From NCBI GenBank assembly GCA_963728125.1, contig CAVSIZ010000011.1, forward strand, positions 124,001-188,000: 64,000 nt of DNA. Direction: 5' to 3'. Both the position numbers and the translations under genes were made by a program. This document shows, one piece after another, positions 24,642 to 33,717 of the stretch (the stretch's first letter is position 1; every line of letters starts with the position of its first letter). Below the pieces are notes generated by a model. That model saw only the letters and a list, made by a program, of their open reading frames with translations, had not been told where the DNA came from and ran no database searches. The DNA comes from CAWDCV01 sp963728125. GTDB taxonomy: Bacteria > Actinomycetota > Actinomycetes > CAWDCV01.

Positions 24642-25853
24642 ATGCGTACGGACTGCGTAGTCGTCGGAGCGGGTGCAGCTGGGCTGGCGATGAGCCGGGC
24701 GCTCCACGAGCGCGACGTCGACCATGTCGTACTCGAGCGAGACCAGGTCGGTGCAACCTGGGCCACACAGCGGTGGGATTCCTTCCGGCTGAACACTCCG
24801 GGCTACATGAACCACGTACTGGGCGACGTCACCCCCGACAGCTTCTCCACGGCGGCTGAGGTCGTGACGCTGCTCGAGCAGCGCGCCGCCGACCTGCCCG
24901 TGCGCCAACAGTCTCCGGTGCAGTCATTGCGTCGTGACGGTGACGACTACGTCGTCCAGCTACCAGACGAGCAGTGCCGCACGACGTGCGTTGCCATCGC
25001 CACCGGTGGCCTCAATGTGCCCCGCATACCGCCGATGGCGCAGCAACTTCCGAACGGCATCGAGCAGCTGCACGCCAGTGCGTACCGCAACGCGGAACAA
25101 CTTCCGCGCGGTGCCGTTCTCGTGATCGGCGGCGCGCAGTCGGGATGTCAGATTGCCGAGGACCTCGTCGCGAGCGGACGACGCGTCTACCTATCGACGT
25201 GTCACGTGGGCCGGTATCCGTGGCGGTACCGCGGACGCGACACGATGGAGTGGCTGCTCGACGCCGGCTTCTGGGATCAGCGACCTGAGGATCTCGAGGA
25301 TCCGGCGGCCATGCGGCTCGCGCAACCGGTGGTCGCATCGGGCGGCCGCGACCTGAGCTTGCAGATGCTCAGCCGATCCGGTGTGACGCTGCTCGGACAC
25401 CTCGCGTCGATCGATGGCAGCATCGCCACGTTCGACGACAGCACTGCTGCCAATGTCGCGTTCGCCGACGGGTTCGCCCAACGAATGCGCACGCTCGTCG
25501 ATGACTTCATCGCACGCAGCGGCGCGACAGCACCGCAAGACGAGGACGATGCCGCTGGCGGGCAGGTCGAGACCACATCACCCGACACCGTCGACCTGCG
25601 CGATAGCGACATCAACAGTGTCGTGTGGGCAACCGGGTTCACCGGCGACTTCTCGTGGCTCCACCTGCCGATTCTCGACGACGCCGGGCAGCCCGTTCAT
25701 GTCGACGGAACAACGACCGAACCCGGCGTCTGGTTCAGCGGGCTGCCCTGGCTCAGCCGCCGCAACTCGGGCATCCTGTACGGCTTCCCCGTGGACGCCG
25801 ACCGCATCGCCTCAGCCATCTCTACTCGCGTTAGCGATAGAAAGGGCGCATGA
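24642..25853 (+). CDS. Flavin-containing monooxygenase-like oxidoreductase
   Basis: A 403-residue class B-type flavoprotein. The FAD motif VVVGAGAAGLAMSRAL is at about 6-21, and the NADPH-binding motif VLVIGGAQSGCQIAEDL at about 162-178; between them lies the WDSFRLNTP segment seen in YUCCA/CzcO-type monooxygenases. A C-terminal ATGFTGDFSWL matches the ATG motif. It hydroxylates soft nucleophiles or small organics using NADPH and O2; the substrate is unknown. It has GGGAG 8-9 nt before ATG 24642, and overlaps the following DUF4916 gene by 4 nt (ATGA). Confidence 0.85.
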   Translation: MRTDCVVVGAGAAGLAMSRALHERDVDHVVLERDQVGATWATQRWDSFRLNTPGYMNHVLGDVTPDSFSTAAEVVTLLEQRAADLPVRQQSPVQSLRRDGDDYVVQLPDEQCRTTCVAIATGGLNVPRIPPMAQQLPNGIEQLHASAYRNAEQLPRGAVLVIGGAQSGCQIAEDLVASGRRVYLSTCHVGRYPWRYRGRDTMEWLLDAGFWDQRPEDLEDPAAMRLAQPVVASGGRDLSLQMLSRSGVTLLGHLASIDGSIATFDDSTAANVAFADGFAQRMRTLVDDFIARSGATAPQDEDDAAGGQVETTSPDTVDLRDSDINSVVWATGFTGDFSWLHLPILDDAGQPVHVDGTTTEPGVWFSGLPWLSRRNSGILYGFPVDADRIASAISTRVSDRKGA

Positions 25854-26383
25854 CACAGATCGTCCCGGAAGCCGAGAGCAGCTGGCTGGCCCGCGAGGAG
25901 CTCGAGGCAGCACGCGAGCGACTCCCGATCCTGTACGTGGACGCGATTCCGGTACGTGTCGACGGCCAGGGAGTAGTCAGCGCCGTGGGCCTACTCCTGC
26001 GCGTCACCGGCGAAGGGAAGATCACCCGCGCCCTGGTATCGGGACGCGTGCTCTACCACGAACGCGTTCGAACCGCCCTGATCCGTCACCTCGAGAAGGA
26101 TCTCGGGCCACTGGCCTTGCCGCGCGTACCCGCGTCGCCGCAACCCTTCACCATCGCGGAGTACTTCCCCACGCCCGGCGTAACACCGTTCCACGACCCG
26201 CGACAACATGCGGTCTCGCTGGCGTACGTCGTTCCGGTCGAAGGTGATTGCGCCCCTCAGCAGGACGCTTTGGAGCTCACGTGGTTCAGCCCGATGGAGG
26301 CGCGCGACGACCGCCTCCTCGCTGAGATGACAGGCGGGCAGGGCGTGCTGCTCCAGCAAGGCCTCGCCCACGTCGGCTTCTGA
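25850..26383 (+). CDS. NUDIX-superfamily-like DUF4916 protein
   Basis: A 177-residue protein matching the actinobacterial DUF4916 group, which has a NUDIX-like fold but lacks a canonical Nudix box. Family-type segments are RLPILYVDAIPVRV, VTGEGKITRALVSGRVLYHERVRTALIRHLEKDLG, FTIAEYFP and HDPRQHAVSLAYVVPV. It may bind rather than hydrolyse nucleotide derivatives. It is coupled to the monooxygenase by a 4-nt overlap, and 72 nt precede zwf. Confidence 0.78.
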   Translation: MTQIVPEAESSWLAREELEAARERLPILYVDAIPVRVDGQGVVSAVGLLLRVTGEGKITRALVSGRVLYHERVRTALIRHLEKDLGPLALPRVPASPQPFTIAEYFPTPGVTPFHDPRQHAVSLAYVVPVEGDCAPQQDALELTWFSPMEARDDRLLAEMTGGQGVLLQQGLAHVGF

Positions 26384-26455
26384 CGCCTGCGTTCGGGCGC
26401 TCGCCGCTACGCCTGTCCCTGGCCAACTGCCCTTTGCTGATGGGACGATTGCCGT

Positions 26456-27952
26456 GTGTCGGACATCAAGCCGCAGACGATCTCCTATCCGGGGCCAGAT
26501 ACGCGTCCAGGCCGCGTCGACACGGAGCCGATGAAACCGCACGTCGTCGTGCTGTTCGGTGCCACCGGTGACCTCGCCAAGCGCAAGCTGCTCCCGGGCT
26601 TGGCTCACCTTGCTGCCTCCTCGCTCGCACCCGATATCCGCGTCATCGGCACCTCGCTCGGCGATCGCAGCGACGAGGAGTTTCGCGAGTTCGCGCGCGA
26701 GGCAGTCGCGCAGTTCGGCGCCCACAAGCTGACCAAGGAGCAATGGGACGCTTTCGCCGAGCACCTGGTGTACGTGCCGCAGGGTGCGGGGCCGGAGATG
26801 CTCGCCGACGCCGTCATGCGGGCCGAGGAGGAGCTGGGTCCCGATGCGCGCCGGCTGCACTACCTGAGCGTGCCGCCCTCGGCGGCTCTTCCCGTGATCA
26901 CCATGCTCCGCGACGCCAAGCTGGTGGAGCGCGCGCGGGTTGTGATGGAGAAGCCGTTCGGCACCGACCTGAAGAGTGCCGTCTACCTCAACGACGCCGT
27001 GCACGAGACGTTCGACGAGAGCCAGATCTTCCGCATCGATCACTTCCTCGGCAAGGAGGCGGCGCAGAACATCTTGGCGTTCCGTTTCGCCAACGGTCTG
27101 TTCGAGCCAATCTGGAATCGCAACTTCATCGACCACGTGCAGATTGACATTCCCGAGACGCTCGGACTCGACCGTCGGTCCGGGTTCTACGAGCAAACCG
27201 GCGCGTACAAGGACATGGTGGTGACGCACCTGTTCCAGGTGATGGCGTTCGTCGCCATGGAGCCACCGACAGCGCTCGAGCCGCGGGCGATCAGCGAGGA
27301 AAAGAACAAAGTCTTTCGCTCGCTGCTGCCGATTCAACCGACAGACGTGGTTCGCGGTCAGTACAGCGGATATATCGACGAGGAAGGCGTCGCTGCCGAG
27401 TCCGACACCGAGACGTTCATCGCGCTGCGCTGCGGCCTCGACAACTGGCGCTGGGCCGGTGTCCCGTTCTACCTGCGTACGGGCAAGAAGATGGCGGAGG
27501 GCCTGCGCATCATCTCGATCGCCTACAAAGAGGCGCCGCGAACGATGTTCCCAGCGAACTCCGGCGTCGGCGCCTCGGGCCCCGATCACCTCACCTTCGA
27601 CCTGGCCGACGAGTCCAAGGTGTCACTGTCCTACTACGGCAAGCGGCCCGGTCCCGGTATGAAGCTCGAGAAGCTGAGCATGCAGTTCTCCACCGGTGAG
27701 ACCGAGCGCTCCCGGGACGTGCTCGAGGCGTACGAGCGGTTGATTCTCGACGCCATGCGCGGGGACCACACGTTGTTCACCACGGCCGAGGGCATCGAGA
27801 GCCTGTGGGATCGGTCCTCGCTGCTCATCGAGGACCCGCCGCCGGTCAAGCGGTACGCCCCGGGAACGTGGGGGCCGAACGCGATTCACCAGCTCATCGC
27901 ACCGCACGCGTGGCGACTCCCGTTCGAACGCAGCTGGCGGCAGAAGAAGTAG
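26456..27952 (+). CDS. zwf: Glucose-6-phosphate 1-dehydrogenase
   Basis: A 498-residue enzyme, normal length. The NADP-binding GATGDLAKR is at residues 35-43, EKPFGTDL at about 165-172, and the active-site RIDHFLGKE at 193-201. It oxidises glucose-6-phosphate to 6-phosphogluconolactone, feeding NADPH to the cell. GTG 26456 begins a 26-residue leader before the conserved core; a later Met26 (MKPHVVVLF) could be the true start. Unusually for actinomycetes it is not next to tkt/tal/opcA/pgl, so it may be a secondary zwf. It is upstream of a cNMP-kinase gene. Confidence 0.95.
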   Translation: MSDIKPQTISYPGPDTRPGRVDTEPMKPHVVVLFGATGDLAKRKLLPGLAHLAASSLAPDIRVIGTSLGDRSDEEFREFAREAVAQFGAHKLTKEQWDAFAEHLVYVPQGAGPEMLADAVMRAEEELGPDARRLHYLSVPPSAALPVITMLRDAKLVERARVVMEKPFGTDLKSAVYLNDAVHETFDESQIFRIDHFLGKEAAQNILAFRFANGLFEPIWNRNFIDHVQIDIPETLGLDRRSGFYEQTGAYKDMVVTHLFQVMAFVAMEPPTALEPRAISEEKNKVFRSLLPIQPTDVVRGQYSGYIDEEGVAAESDTETFIALRCGLDNWRWAGVPFYLRTGKKMAEGLRIISIAYKEAPRTMFPANSGVGASGPDHLTFDLADESKVSLSYYGKRPGPGMKLEKLSMQFSTGETERSRDVLEAYERLILDAMRGDHTLFTTAEGIESLWDRSSLLIEDPPPVKRYAPGTWGPNAIHQLIAPHAWRLPFERSWRQKK

Positions 27953-28029
27953 GGCACTGGAGCTCCTGAGCGCCCACTGCCTGACCCGCGCACTGGCAGC
28001 GTGGGATATCCGGTCCGTACTGTCACTTC

Positions 28030-29424
28030 GTGAACGTCGAGGATCTGCGCACCATCGCCGTCTTCGACGGCCTCAGTGACGCTCAGCTACTCGAGCTGTG
28101 CGAAGTCGGGGATGAGCAGCGCTTCACCGCCGGTGAGGAGCTGTTCCGCGAGGCGCGACCAGCTGACTACTGGTGGGTGCTTCTCGAGGGAACGATTCAA
28201 CTCGTCCGTCACGTGGGTTCCGAAGAGACCGTCCTCGCCACGATGGATGTGCCGGGGCAGTGGGCAGGTGGCTTCCGGGCCTGGGATCCGCACGGCGTGT
28301 ACCTCGCGACGGGTCGCACAGGCGGGCCCGGCCGGGTCCTGAGGGTGCCCGCGGAGATGCTGCGAGACCGCGCGAATGCGTGGTTTCCCTTCGGCGTCCA
28401 CCTCATCACCGGGCTGGTCACGACGGTACGACGCGTCGAATCCGTGGCGCGCCAGCGCGAGTCACTCGTGGCGCTCGGCCGGCTCGCCGCCGGGCTGGCC
28501 CACGAGATCAACAACCCGGCGTCCGCGGCGACCCGCGCGATCGACGCGCTGCACGACATCAGTGAGGAGCTGGCGGCCTCGCTCGGCCGGCTTGCTGGTT
28601 CCCGGATCGCGGCCCCGCAGTTCGCCGAGCTCGACGCGCTGCGCCAAGAGGTCGCAGCGCAGTCGACGCACATCGACCCACTGGCCATGGCCGATCGCGA
28701 GGATGCCGTGGCGGACTGGCTCGCAGGGCGCGGCATCCGGCGGGATTGGCTCCTCGCGCCGCCGCTTGCCGCCGCCGGCATCGACGTCGCCTGGTGTGAG
28801 CGAGCAGCCGCCTCGCTCGAGGACGACTCGTTGGAAGCGGGACTGGAGTGGGTCGCGAACTCTCTATCGATGGCAGCGCTGCTCACGGAGGCGAAGGATT
28901 CAATCGCTCGCATCTCCGAGCTCGTCTCCGCCGTTCGGTCCTACTCGCAGCTCGATCGTGCGTCCCTGCAGCGCATCGACATCACCGAAGGCCTCGAAAG
29001 CACCCTGGTCATGCTCGGCCACCGACTTGGCGACGGCGTCACCGTCGTCCGCGACTACGACACCGACATTCCTCGTCTCGAGGCGATCCCGGGTGAGCTG
29101 AACCAGGTGTGGACGCACGTCATCGACAACGCCATCGAGGCGATGGGTGGCACGGGCACGCTGCGCCTGCACGCGCGCGAGGAAGGCGATGCGGTGATCG
29201 TTGAGATCGGAGATACCGGCAGAGGACTGACCCCGGACGTGCAGGCACACGCGTTCGAGCCCTTCTACACCACCAAGGACGTCGGCCAAGGCACCGGCTT
29301 GGGCCTCGACATCTCGCGTCGAATCATCGTCGAGCGACACGGCGGGGAGATTGCGATCGAGTCGCTTCCTGCCGAGACGGTGCTACGGGTGCGCCTTCCC
29401 CTGCAGCGCAAGCGCACCCTCTAG
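28030..29424 (+). CDS. Cyclic-nucleotide-binding-domain sensor histidine kinase
   Basis: A 464-residue cytoplasmic kinase. Residues about 8-115 form a CRP-like cNMP-binding domain (FDGLSDAQLLEL, GEELFREARPADYWWVLLEG). Then comes the HisKA box GRLAAGLAHEINNPASA with His158 and a C-terminal HATPase (VWTHVIDNAIEAM, GDTGRGL, GQGTGLGL). There is no membrane segment, so it senses an internal ligand or redox state. No response regulator lies beside it; related kinases usually neighbour a thioredoxin-reductase-like gene. GTG 28030 is the start used. Its TAG stop is shared on the other strand with the CPBP gene (CTAG). Confidence 0.88.
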   Translation: MNVEDLRTIAVFDGLSDAQLLELCEVGDEQRFTAGEELFREARPADYWWVLLEGTIQLVRHVGSEETVLATMDVPGQWAGGFRAWDPHGVYLATGRTGGPGRVLRVPAEMLRDRANAWFPFGVHLITGLVTTVRRVESVARQRESLVALGRLAAGLAHEINNPASAATRAIDALHDISEELAASLGRLAGSRIAAPQFAELDALRQEVAAQSTHIDPLAMADREDAVADWLAGRGIRRDWLLAPPLAAAGIDVAWCERAAASLEDDSLEAGLEWVANSLSMAALLTEAKDSIARISELVSAVRSYSQLDRASLQRIDITEGLESTLVMLGHRLGDGVTVVRDYDTDIPRLEAIPGELNQVWTHVIDNAIEAMGGTGTLRLHAREEGDAVIVEIGDTGRGLTPDVQAHAFEPFYTTKDVGQGTGLGLDISRRIIVERHGGEIAIESLPAETVLRVRLPLQRKRTL

Positions 29425-30305
29425 AGCGGAGACGTCACGAACACGTTGAACAGCGCGGGGGTGTGGGCATGCACGAGGATCATGAAGATGATGACGTCGA
29501 ACGACAGATGCACGGTCACGATGTAAGCGAGTGATCGGGTGCGCTGGAAGATGTAGCCCTGCAGCAGCGCGAACGGAACAGTGAAGAACGGGCCCCAACT
29601 CTGGTAGCCCAGCTCCCACAGGAACGACACGAAGACAACAGTTTGCAGGATGTTGGCTTGCCAGAGCGGTAAGTGCTGACGCAGCAGGGCAAACACCGTG
29701 CAGATGAAGAACAGCTCGTCCCACAGGCCAACAGCATTGACACCGAGGAAGAGCCGCGCGATCTCGTTCGGCTCGGTGACGGTGGGCCAGTTCTCGTAGG
29801 CGCCCGAGCCGATGAAGTAGACCGGCAGCAGCAGGTATCCGAGAGCCAGGACGATGACGAGGTACGCGTATTCGTAGCGACTCCACCGTCGACCGGTACG
29901 CCACGGGAACTTGATGACGTCCTCTCGGTAGAGGTAGCGCGAACCGACGTACGGCAGCACGACTGCGAGCGACAGCACGATGGCGAACCGCGTCATGCCT
30001 GCATTGCTGAGATCGGCCTTGAGCGACACCGTGCTGATGACGACGAGGCTGACAGCGATAAGGGCCAGATGCCGGAACAGGTAGCGGTCGCTCGCGTATG
30101 CAGCAACAAGCCCGAGCGCCAGCATCCCGTACCCCAGCGGCCGGTTCAGGAAGACGTACAGCGGCACCGCAGCAGCACAGACCAGCGCCGTCGAAAGGAG
30201 CCGCGCGAGTCCTCGGATGGAGGAGGTCGCCGGCGCTCGATCGGACGTGGCTTCGGTGCTCATCCCGGGCAGCATGGCCGCCCGCTTCGAGTCCGACAAG
30301 CTCAC
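29421..30305 (-). CDS. CPBP/ABI-like intramembrane protein with divergent active-site motifs
   Basis: A 294-residue polytopic protein with about eight membrane helices. Motif 1 of CPBP proteases (EExxxR) appears as WDELFFICTVFALLR, where Asp-Glu replaces Glu-Glu and Arg is displaced; motif 2 is SFLWELGYQSWG; motif 3 is HLSFDVIIF. The pattern fits a CPBP relative whose catalytic function may be lost. The start GTG 30305 overlaps the upstream ECF42 remnant's stop (GTGA). ATG 30263 is an alternative. It may have once been coupled to the sigma factor. Confidence 0.65.
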   Translation of the reverse strand: MSLSDSKRAAMLPGMSTEATSDRAPATSSIRGLARLLSTALVCAAAVPLYVFLNRPLGYGMLALGLVAAYASDRYLFRHLALIAVSLVVISTVSLKADLSNAGMTRFAIVLSLAVVLPYVGSRYLYREDVIKFPWRTGRRWSRYEYAYLVIVLALGYLLLPVYFIGSGAYENWPTVTEPNEIARLFLGVNAVGLWDELFFICTVFALLRQHLPLWQANILQTVVFVSFLWELGYQSWGPFFTVPFALLQGYIFQRTRSLAYIVTVHLSFDVIIFMILVHAHTPALFNVFVTSPL

Positions 30306-31040
30306 TCGTCGGCGCAGGACTGCGCGCGGTCCTGCAGGTAGCGCCGCTCGACCGGATTCGATGTCAGCGTCATGGCGTGGCGGTAGGCCAGTTCGGCCTC
30401 ACGGGACCGACCGAGTTGCCGAAGCAGGTGGGCGCGCGTTGCACTGAGGTAGGGATATCCCGCCAACCGAGGATCGTCAGCCAGCTCATCGACATCGGCG
30501 AGGGCCGCGGCGGGGCCATGCGCCATCGCCACCGGGACCGCGCGGTTGAGCGCGACAACGGGGTTGGGCCAGACCTCCAGCAACCTGTCGTACAGCGCCA
30601 GAATCTGCGGCCAGTCGGTGTCGTCGGCACTTGTTGCTTCGTCATGCAGGGCGGCGATCGCTGCCTGCAGCGTGAACCGACCGGCTCGTTCTCCGGGTCG
30701 GCTGCCACGAAGCGCATCGTCGACGAGGCGACTCCCCTCGTCGATTGCTGCATGATCCCAGCGCGAACGATCCTGGTTCTCGAGCAGCACCAAGCGCCCC
30801 TCGTCGTCGACCCGAGCGGCACGCCGCGCGTCGGTGAGCAGGAGCAGCGCCAGCAGACCCGTTGCTTCCGCCTCCTCAGGCAGGAGGGCATGCAGCACCC
30901 GCGCAAGATGGAGTGCGGTCTCAACGAGGTCAGACCGGACCAGCTCGGGTCCGAGCGAGGCGGTGTGACCCGACGTGCACGTCAGGTGGGCCACCGTCAG
31001 GACGGCATCGAGGCGCTCGGGGAGCTGCGCGCGGCGCTGC
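30302..31040 (-). pseudogene. ECF42-type sigma factor remnant, C-terminal (DUF6596) part only
   Basis: About 245 residues, starting at LPERLDAVLTVAHL and continuing through SDLVETALHLARVLHALLP, RRAARVDDEGRLVLLENQDRSRW and LQAAIAALHDEA to a TPR-like repeat GYPYLSATRAHLLRQLG at the end. This is the C-terminal domain of ECF42 sigma factors; the sigma region 2 and 4 domains (about 170 residues) are absent. It stays open upstream only as noise overlapping a YciI gene. DGPF/YciI plus ECF42 is a standard operon, so an internal deletion between them explains both remnants. The residual frame lacks a good start. Confidence 0.8.
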
Positions 31041-31233
31041 CGGCACCGTCGGACCGCACCGTGGTCGCGGCCGCCGTTGGCGCGAGGCCCTCGCCGCTGA
31101 GGACTTTCGCGCCCTGCGCGGTGACCTTCTCCTGAAACGTCAGGTGCTCCTTGGCCATCTCCCCCCACTGCTCCGGCGTGACGTCGGCGTACCCCGCCTC
31201 ATCCGCGTAGATCAACAACATGTACTGGGCCAC
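31041..31233 (-). pseudogene. YciI/DGPF gene remnant, N-terminal half
   Basis: From GTG 31233 (AGGAGGT upstream at 31238-31244) about 64 residues of a DGPF/YCII protein are read: AQYMLLIYADEAG, PEQWGEMAKEHLTFQEK, GAKVLSGEGLAP and TTVRSDGAG. After this point similarity stops and the frame runs to 30997 with no family content (a complete family member is about 115-140). The sequence then continues with the ECF42 C-terminal domain in another frame. The missing part contains the YciI C-terminus plus the sigma N-terminus: a deletion scar. Confidence 0.78.
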
Positions 31234-31325
31234 AGGGACCTCCTGAGTCGCGGCACCACAACTGCAGTGCCTGACGATGCTGACTCTTGTCCGTCGAACG
31301 AGGTCGGACCATATCGACAGTCGTC

Positions 31326-32408
31326 TCAGGTTCGGGTCAGCTTCAGTTCCAACCACGCAGCGAGCGCTTCGATCTCCGCGTCGACGTCGGCCCGCATCGC
31401 TTTGGTGAAGCGCACGTCCTCGTGCAGCGCATTGACGGCGAATTTTCCGGCCTTGCGGTCTGCCTTGGCGTCGAGCTTGCCCACGAGACGGTCGTGGTGG
31501 AGCACCGGCAGCGCGAAGTAGCCCCAGCGGCGCGCCGCTGCCGGCTTGTACATCTCGAGGATGTACTCGAAGTCGAACAGATTCAGAGCCCGATCACGGT
31601 CGTGGATGAGGCGGTCGAAGGGCGACAGCAGCGCCGTACGGCCGGAGAAGGGCCGGTCGAGGGCCTCCGGGTCCGCCCGCCAGTCTCCGGCGATCCCCTC
31701 GATCGTCACGGAGACGCCGGCGTTCCCTACCGAGATCGGTTCACCAGGGACAGGGGCCGTCTTAGCGCGAGCGACGCCGAGCGATCGGAGCCGGCGTTCC
31801 TCGCGACAGCGCCTGGCCTCGTCCGGCGCGAGAGGCTCGAACTGTCCATAGACGCGTTCGGGCACGTCCCACAGCCGTTGCCGGCCGACGCGTCCGGCGA
31901 TGGCGACTTCTCCCCGTGCGGAGAGGAATTCGAGCATCTGAGTGACATTGCGATCGTTCGTCCAGCCGGTGGACTTCCATGGCACCTGGCAGGTATCGGG
32001 AACGTCGCGCGAGAGCAACGGCCCGGCATCGCGAAGGCGGGCAATGACATCGCGCCGGAAGCCGTCATTCGCTTCGAGCCACGCCTGAACGATCGGCTGT
32101 GCCGTGTACACCGTCTGCTCGGGAACATGGAAGGGCACGGCGGTCATCGGCCGGATGAAGGCGCGCAGCTCGAACAGCGTCCGGTCCTCCTCCAGTGCTC
32201 GGGTGAGGTCGGCCGGCTGGTACGAGGCTCCGAGCCGACTCCACGCAACGAGGTCGGCATTCGGCGCGATCGCTGCCGTCGGATCGATCTGAAGCATCGT
32301 CAGCTGGTCCACCAGTTCGACCAGGTCGGTCGGCCTCGTGGCGTCCAGCAGCTGAGCTCGTACGGCCAGCTGCCGCGCCTCGTCGCGCTGAAGCTGCCGG
32401 ACCGCCAT
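31326..32408 (-). CDS. YcaQ/AlkX-type winged-helix DNA glycosylase-like protein
   Basis: A 360-residue HTH_42-family protein. The catalytic motif is Q-phi-D (Gln40-Ile-Asp42, in LTMLQIDPT), as in the YcaQ/AlkX group that unhooks interstrand cross-links, in contrast with the Q-phi-Q motif of AlkZ. Other blocks are NADLVAWSRLG, LLSPFDRLIHDRDRA and YFALPVLHHDRLVGKLDAK. ATG 32408 is chosen at the start of conserved homology (MAVRQLQRDEARQL). A second related gene (AlkZ-like) is present at 41092. Its biological substrate here is not known. Confidence 0.83.
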   Translation of the reverse strand: MAVRQLQRDEARQLAVRAQLLDATRPTDLVELVDQLTMLQIDPTAAIAPNADLVAWSRLGASYQPADLTRALEEDRTLFELRAFIRPMTAVPFHVPEQTVYTAQPIVQAWLEANDGFRRDVIARLRDAGPLLSRDVPDTCQVPWKSTGWTNDRNVTQMLEFLSARGEVAIAGRVGRQRLWDVPERVYGQFEPLAPDEARRCREERRLRSLGVARAKTAPVPGEPISVGNAGVSVTIEGIAGDWRADPEALDRPFSGRTALLSPFDRLIHDRDRALNLFDFEYILEMYKPAAARRWGYFALPVLHHDRLVGKLDAKADRKAGKFAVNALHEDVRFTKAMRADVDAEIEALAAWLELKLTRT

Positions 32409-32517
32409 GCCGCGACCATAGTTGGCCGACTCTGGAGCAAGTCGGAGATGAGCGGGAAGTCGCGCAGGATCTGCTGCAGGTGCATGACCTGCCGGGGAAC
32501 GCCGGCTGACCTGCCTC

Positions 32518-32970
32518 CTACCCGACTCGAGTCGACACGGTCGTGTAACCGCCACCTCCCGGATAGCGCCAGCCCCCGGTCAAGACGTTTCCGGCCTCGT
32601 CGAACGTGCCTTCGTAGTAGGCGGGGGAACCGCGCTCACCCATCCAAATAGTGAGGGTGTCACCAACGATTTCGTAGGTGTAGTCGAGGGTTTCACCCTC
32701 GGAGAAGCCGTAATAGCGCGACCTGATGTCCGCGCTGGGTTCCTCGCCGTACTTCGACTCATGACCGATGACCTCGAGTCCCCTGTTACCGCCGAGGTCG
32801 ACGTGCTGCAGGAGGAAGAAGCCGTTCTCTGTCCACTCGTACGTCACGGTTCCTTCGGCCTCGCCGGACACCGTCCAGGTGCCCACCAACCTGTCCAGCG
32901 TCTGCAGGTCGGGGTTGGGCTGGGCCTGCTGCGTCGTCTGCTCGATCCCGCTGGCGTCGTTGTCGGACAT
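32518..32970 (-). CDS. Lipocalin-like beta-barrel protein (DUF1579-like)
   Basis: A 150-residue protein beginning MSDNDASGIEQ with AAGGAGA 10-11 nt upstream of ATG 32970. The core reads LDRLVGTWTVSGEAEGTVTYEWTENGFFLLQ and ends GTFDEAGNVLTGGWRYPGGGG, a pattern of antiparallel strands seen in DUF1579 and other lipocalin-like small-ligand proteins. The upstream open frame (to 33168) is noise. Function unknown. Confidence 0.75.
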   Translation of the reverse strand: MSDNDASGIEQTTQQAQPNPDLQTLDRLVGTWTVSGEAEGTVTYEWTENGFFLLQHVDLGGNRGLEVIGHESKYGEEPSADIRSRYYGFSEGETLDYTYEIVGDTLTIWMGERGSPAYYEGTFDEAGNVLTGGWRYPGGGGYTTVSTRVG

Positions 32971-33174
32971 CGCGATGTCTCCTTCAATCTCGGCTGCTCG
33001 TGATATCGGCCGTGGGTTGCGGCCTTCCAGCATGGCCGCCGGGCAAGCCTCCCAGCCACGACAGACGAAGGTGTCGTCCGAGCAGGTTGACATCCGCGTC
33101 GCCGTCCCGTCACCGAGGCGCTGCAATCCGAACTTGCATGATCGAGCTGCGTCTTCACCCGCCAACAAGGACGC

Positions 33175-33558
33175 TTAGGCGTCGGGCATCGAGCGGCGGT
33201 CCCCGACCGGGTGGTCGATGAGCGGGAAGGCGAGCGAGCCCGCGCTGACCCACCACTCCATCACGTCATAGGCAAGCCTCCCGGCCACGACGGATGGGTC
33301 GCCGTCCGACAGGCGTGCGGCCGTGTCAGCGTCGCAGGCGAAGATCGACATCCCGCGATACGACGGGTCACTCTGCTCGTCGAACGGCCCGTTCGCGACT
33401 ACCACGCCTTGCCGCCTCAGCTCGGCACGGTAAGCGAGGTGTCGTGCCTGGAGTTCGGCCAGCTCCTCGTCCGACATCTCAGGGGCGCCGGCGGGCCGCC
33501 GTAGGACCACGACCGTGTAGACGTCAAACGCGTCAGGGATATTGGTATCGCGTGGCAT
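33175..33558 (-). CDS. YciI-like (YCII) protein
   Basis: A 127-residue protein with the YCII arrangement: the strand YTVVVLRRPAG, a helix ELAELQARHLAYRAELRRQG, VVANGPFDEQSDPSYRGMSIF, then a repeated strand-helix. The D-P-S-Y-R-G-M-S-I-F region replaces the usual DGPF loop. It lies on the minus strand, upstream of the lipocalin-like gene (204 nt). Function unassigned. Confidence 0.78.
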   Translation of the reverse strand: MPRDTNIPDAFDVYTVVVLRRPAGAPEMSDEELAELQARHLAYRAELRRQGVVVANGPFDEQSDPSYRGMSIFACDADTAARLSDGDPSVVAGRLAYDVMEWWVSAGSLAFPLIDHPVGDRRSMPDA

Positions 33559-33717
33559 CGGCCCGCTCCTTGCCTACGTCGGCGCTCGGCCTCCATATCC
33601 TCCATAGAGCCACGGCCGGAGCTTGATTTGCATAGGGGACCATGGCCGCGGTCCTCATGGGACGGCTTTCGAATCCGTGAGGCAGCTGCGAGTGCAGCAA
33701 GGCGAGAGAGAGGTTGC

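Noticed and set aside
31041..31168. ECF42 remnant as a full-length gene starting at 31168
   Set aside because: The first about 45 residues are out-of-frame translation of the YciI gene; sigma regions 2 and 4 are absent.
33668..33676. TTCGAATCC as a tRNA T-loop or attachment site
   Set aside because: No acceptor or anticodon stems around it; only the nine-base match to a T-loop.
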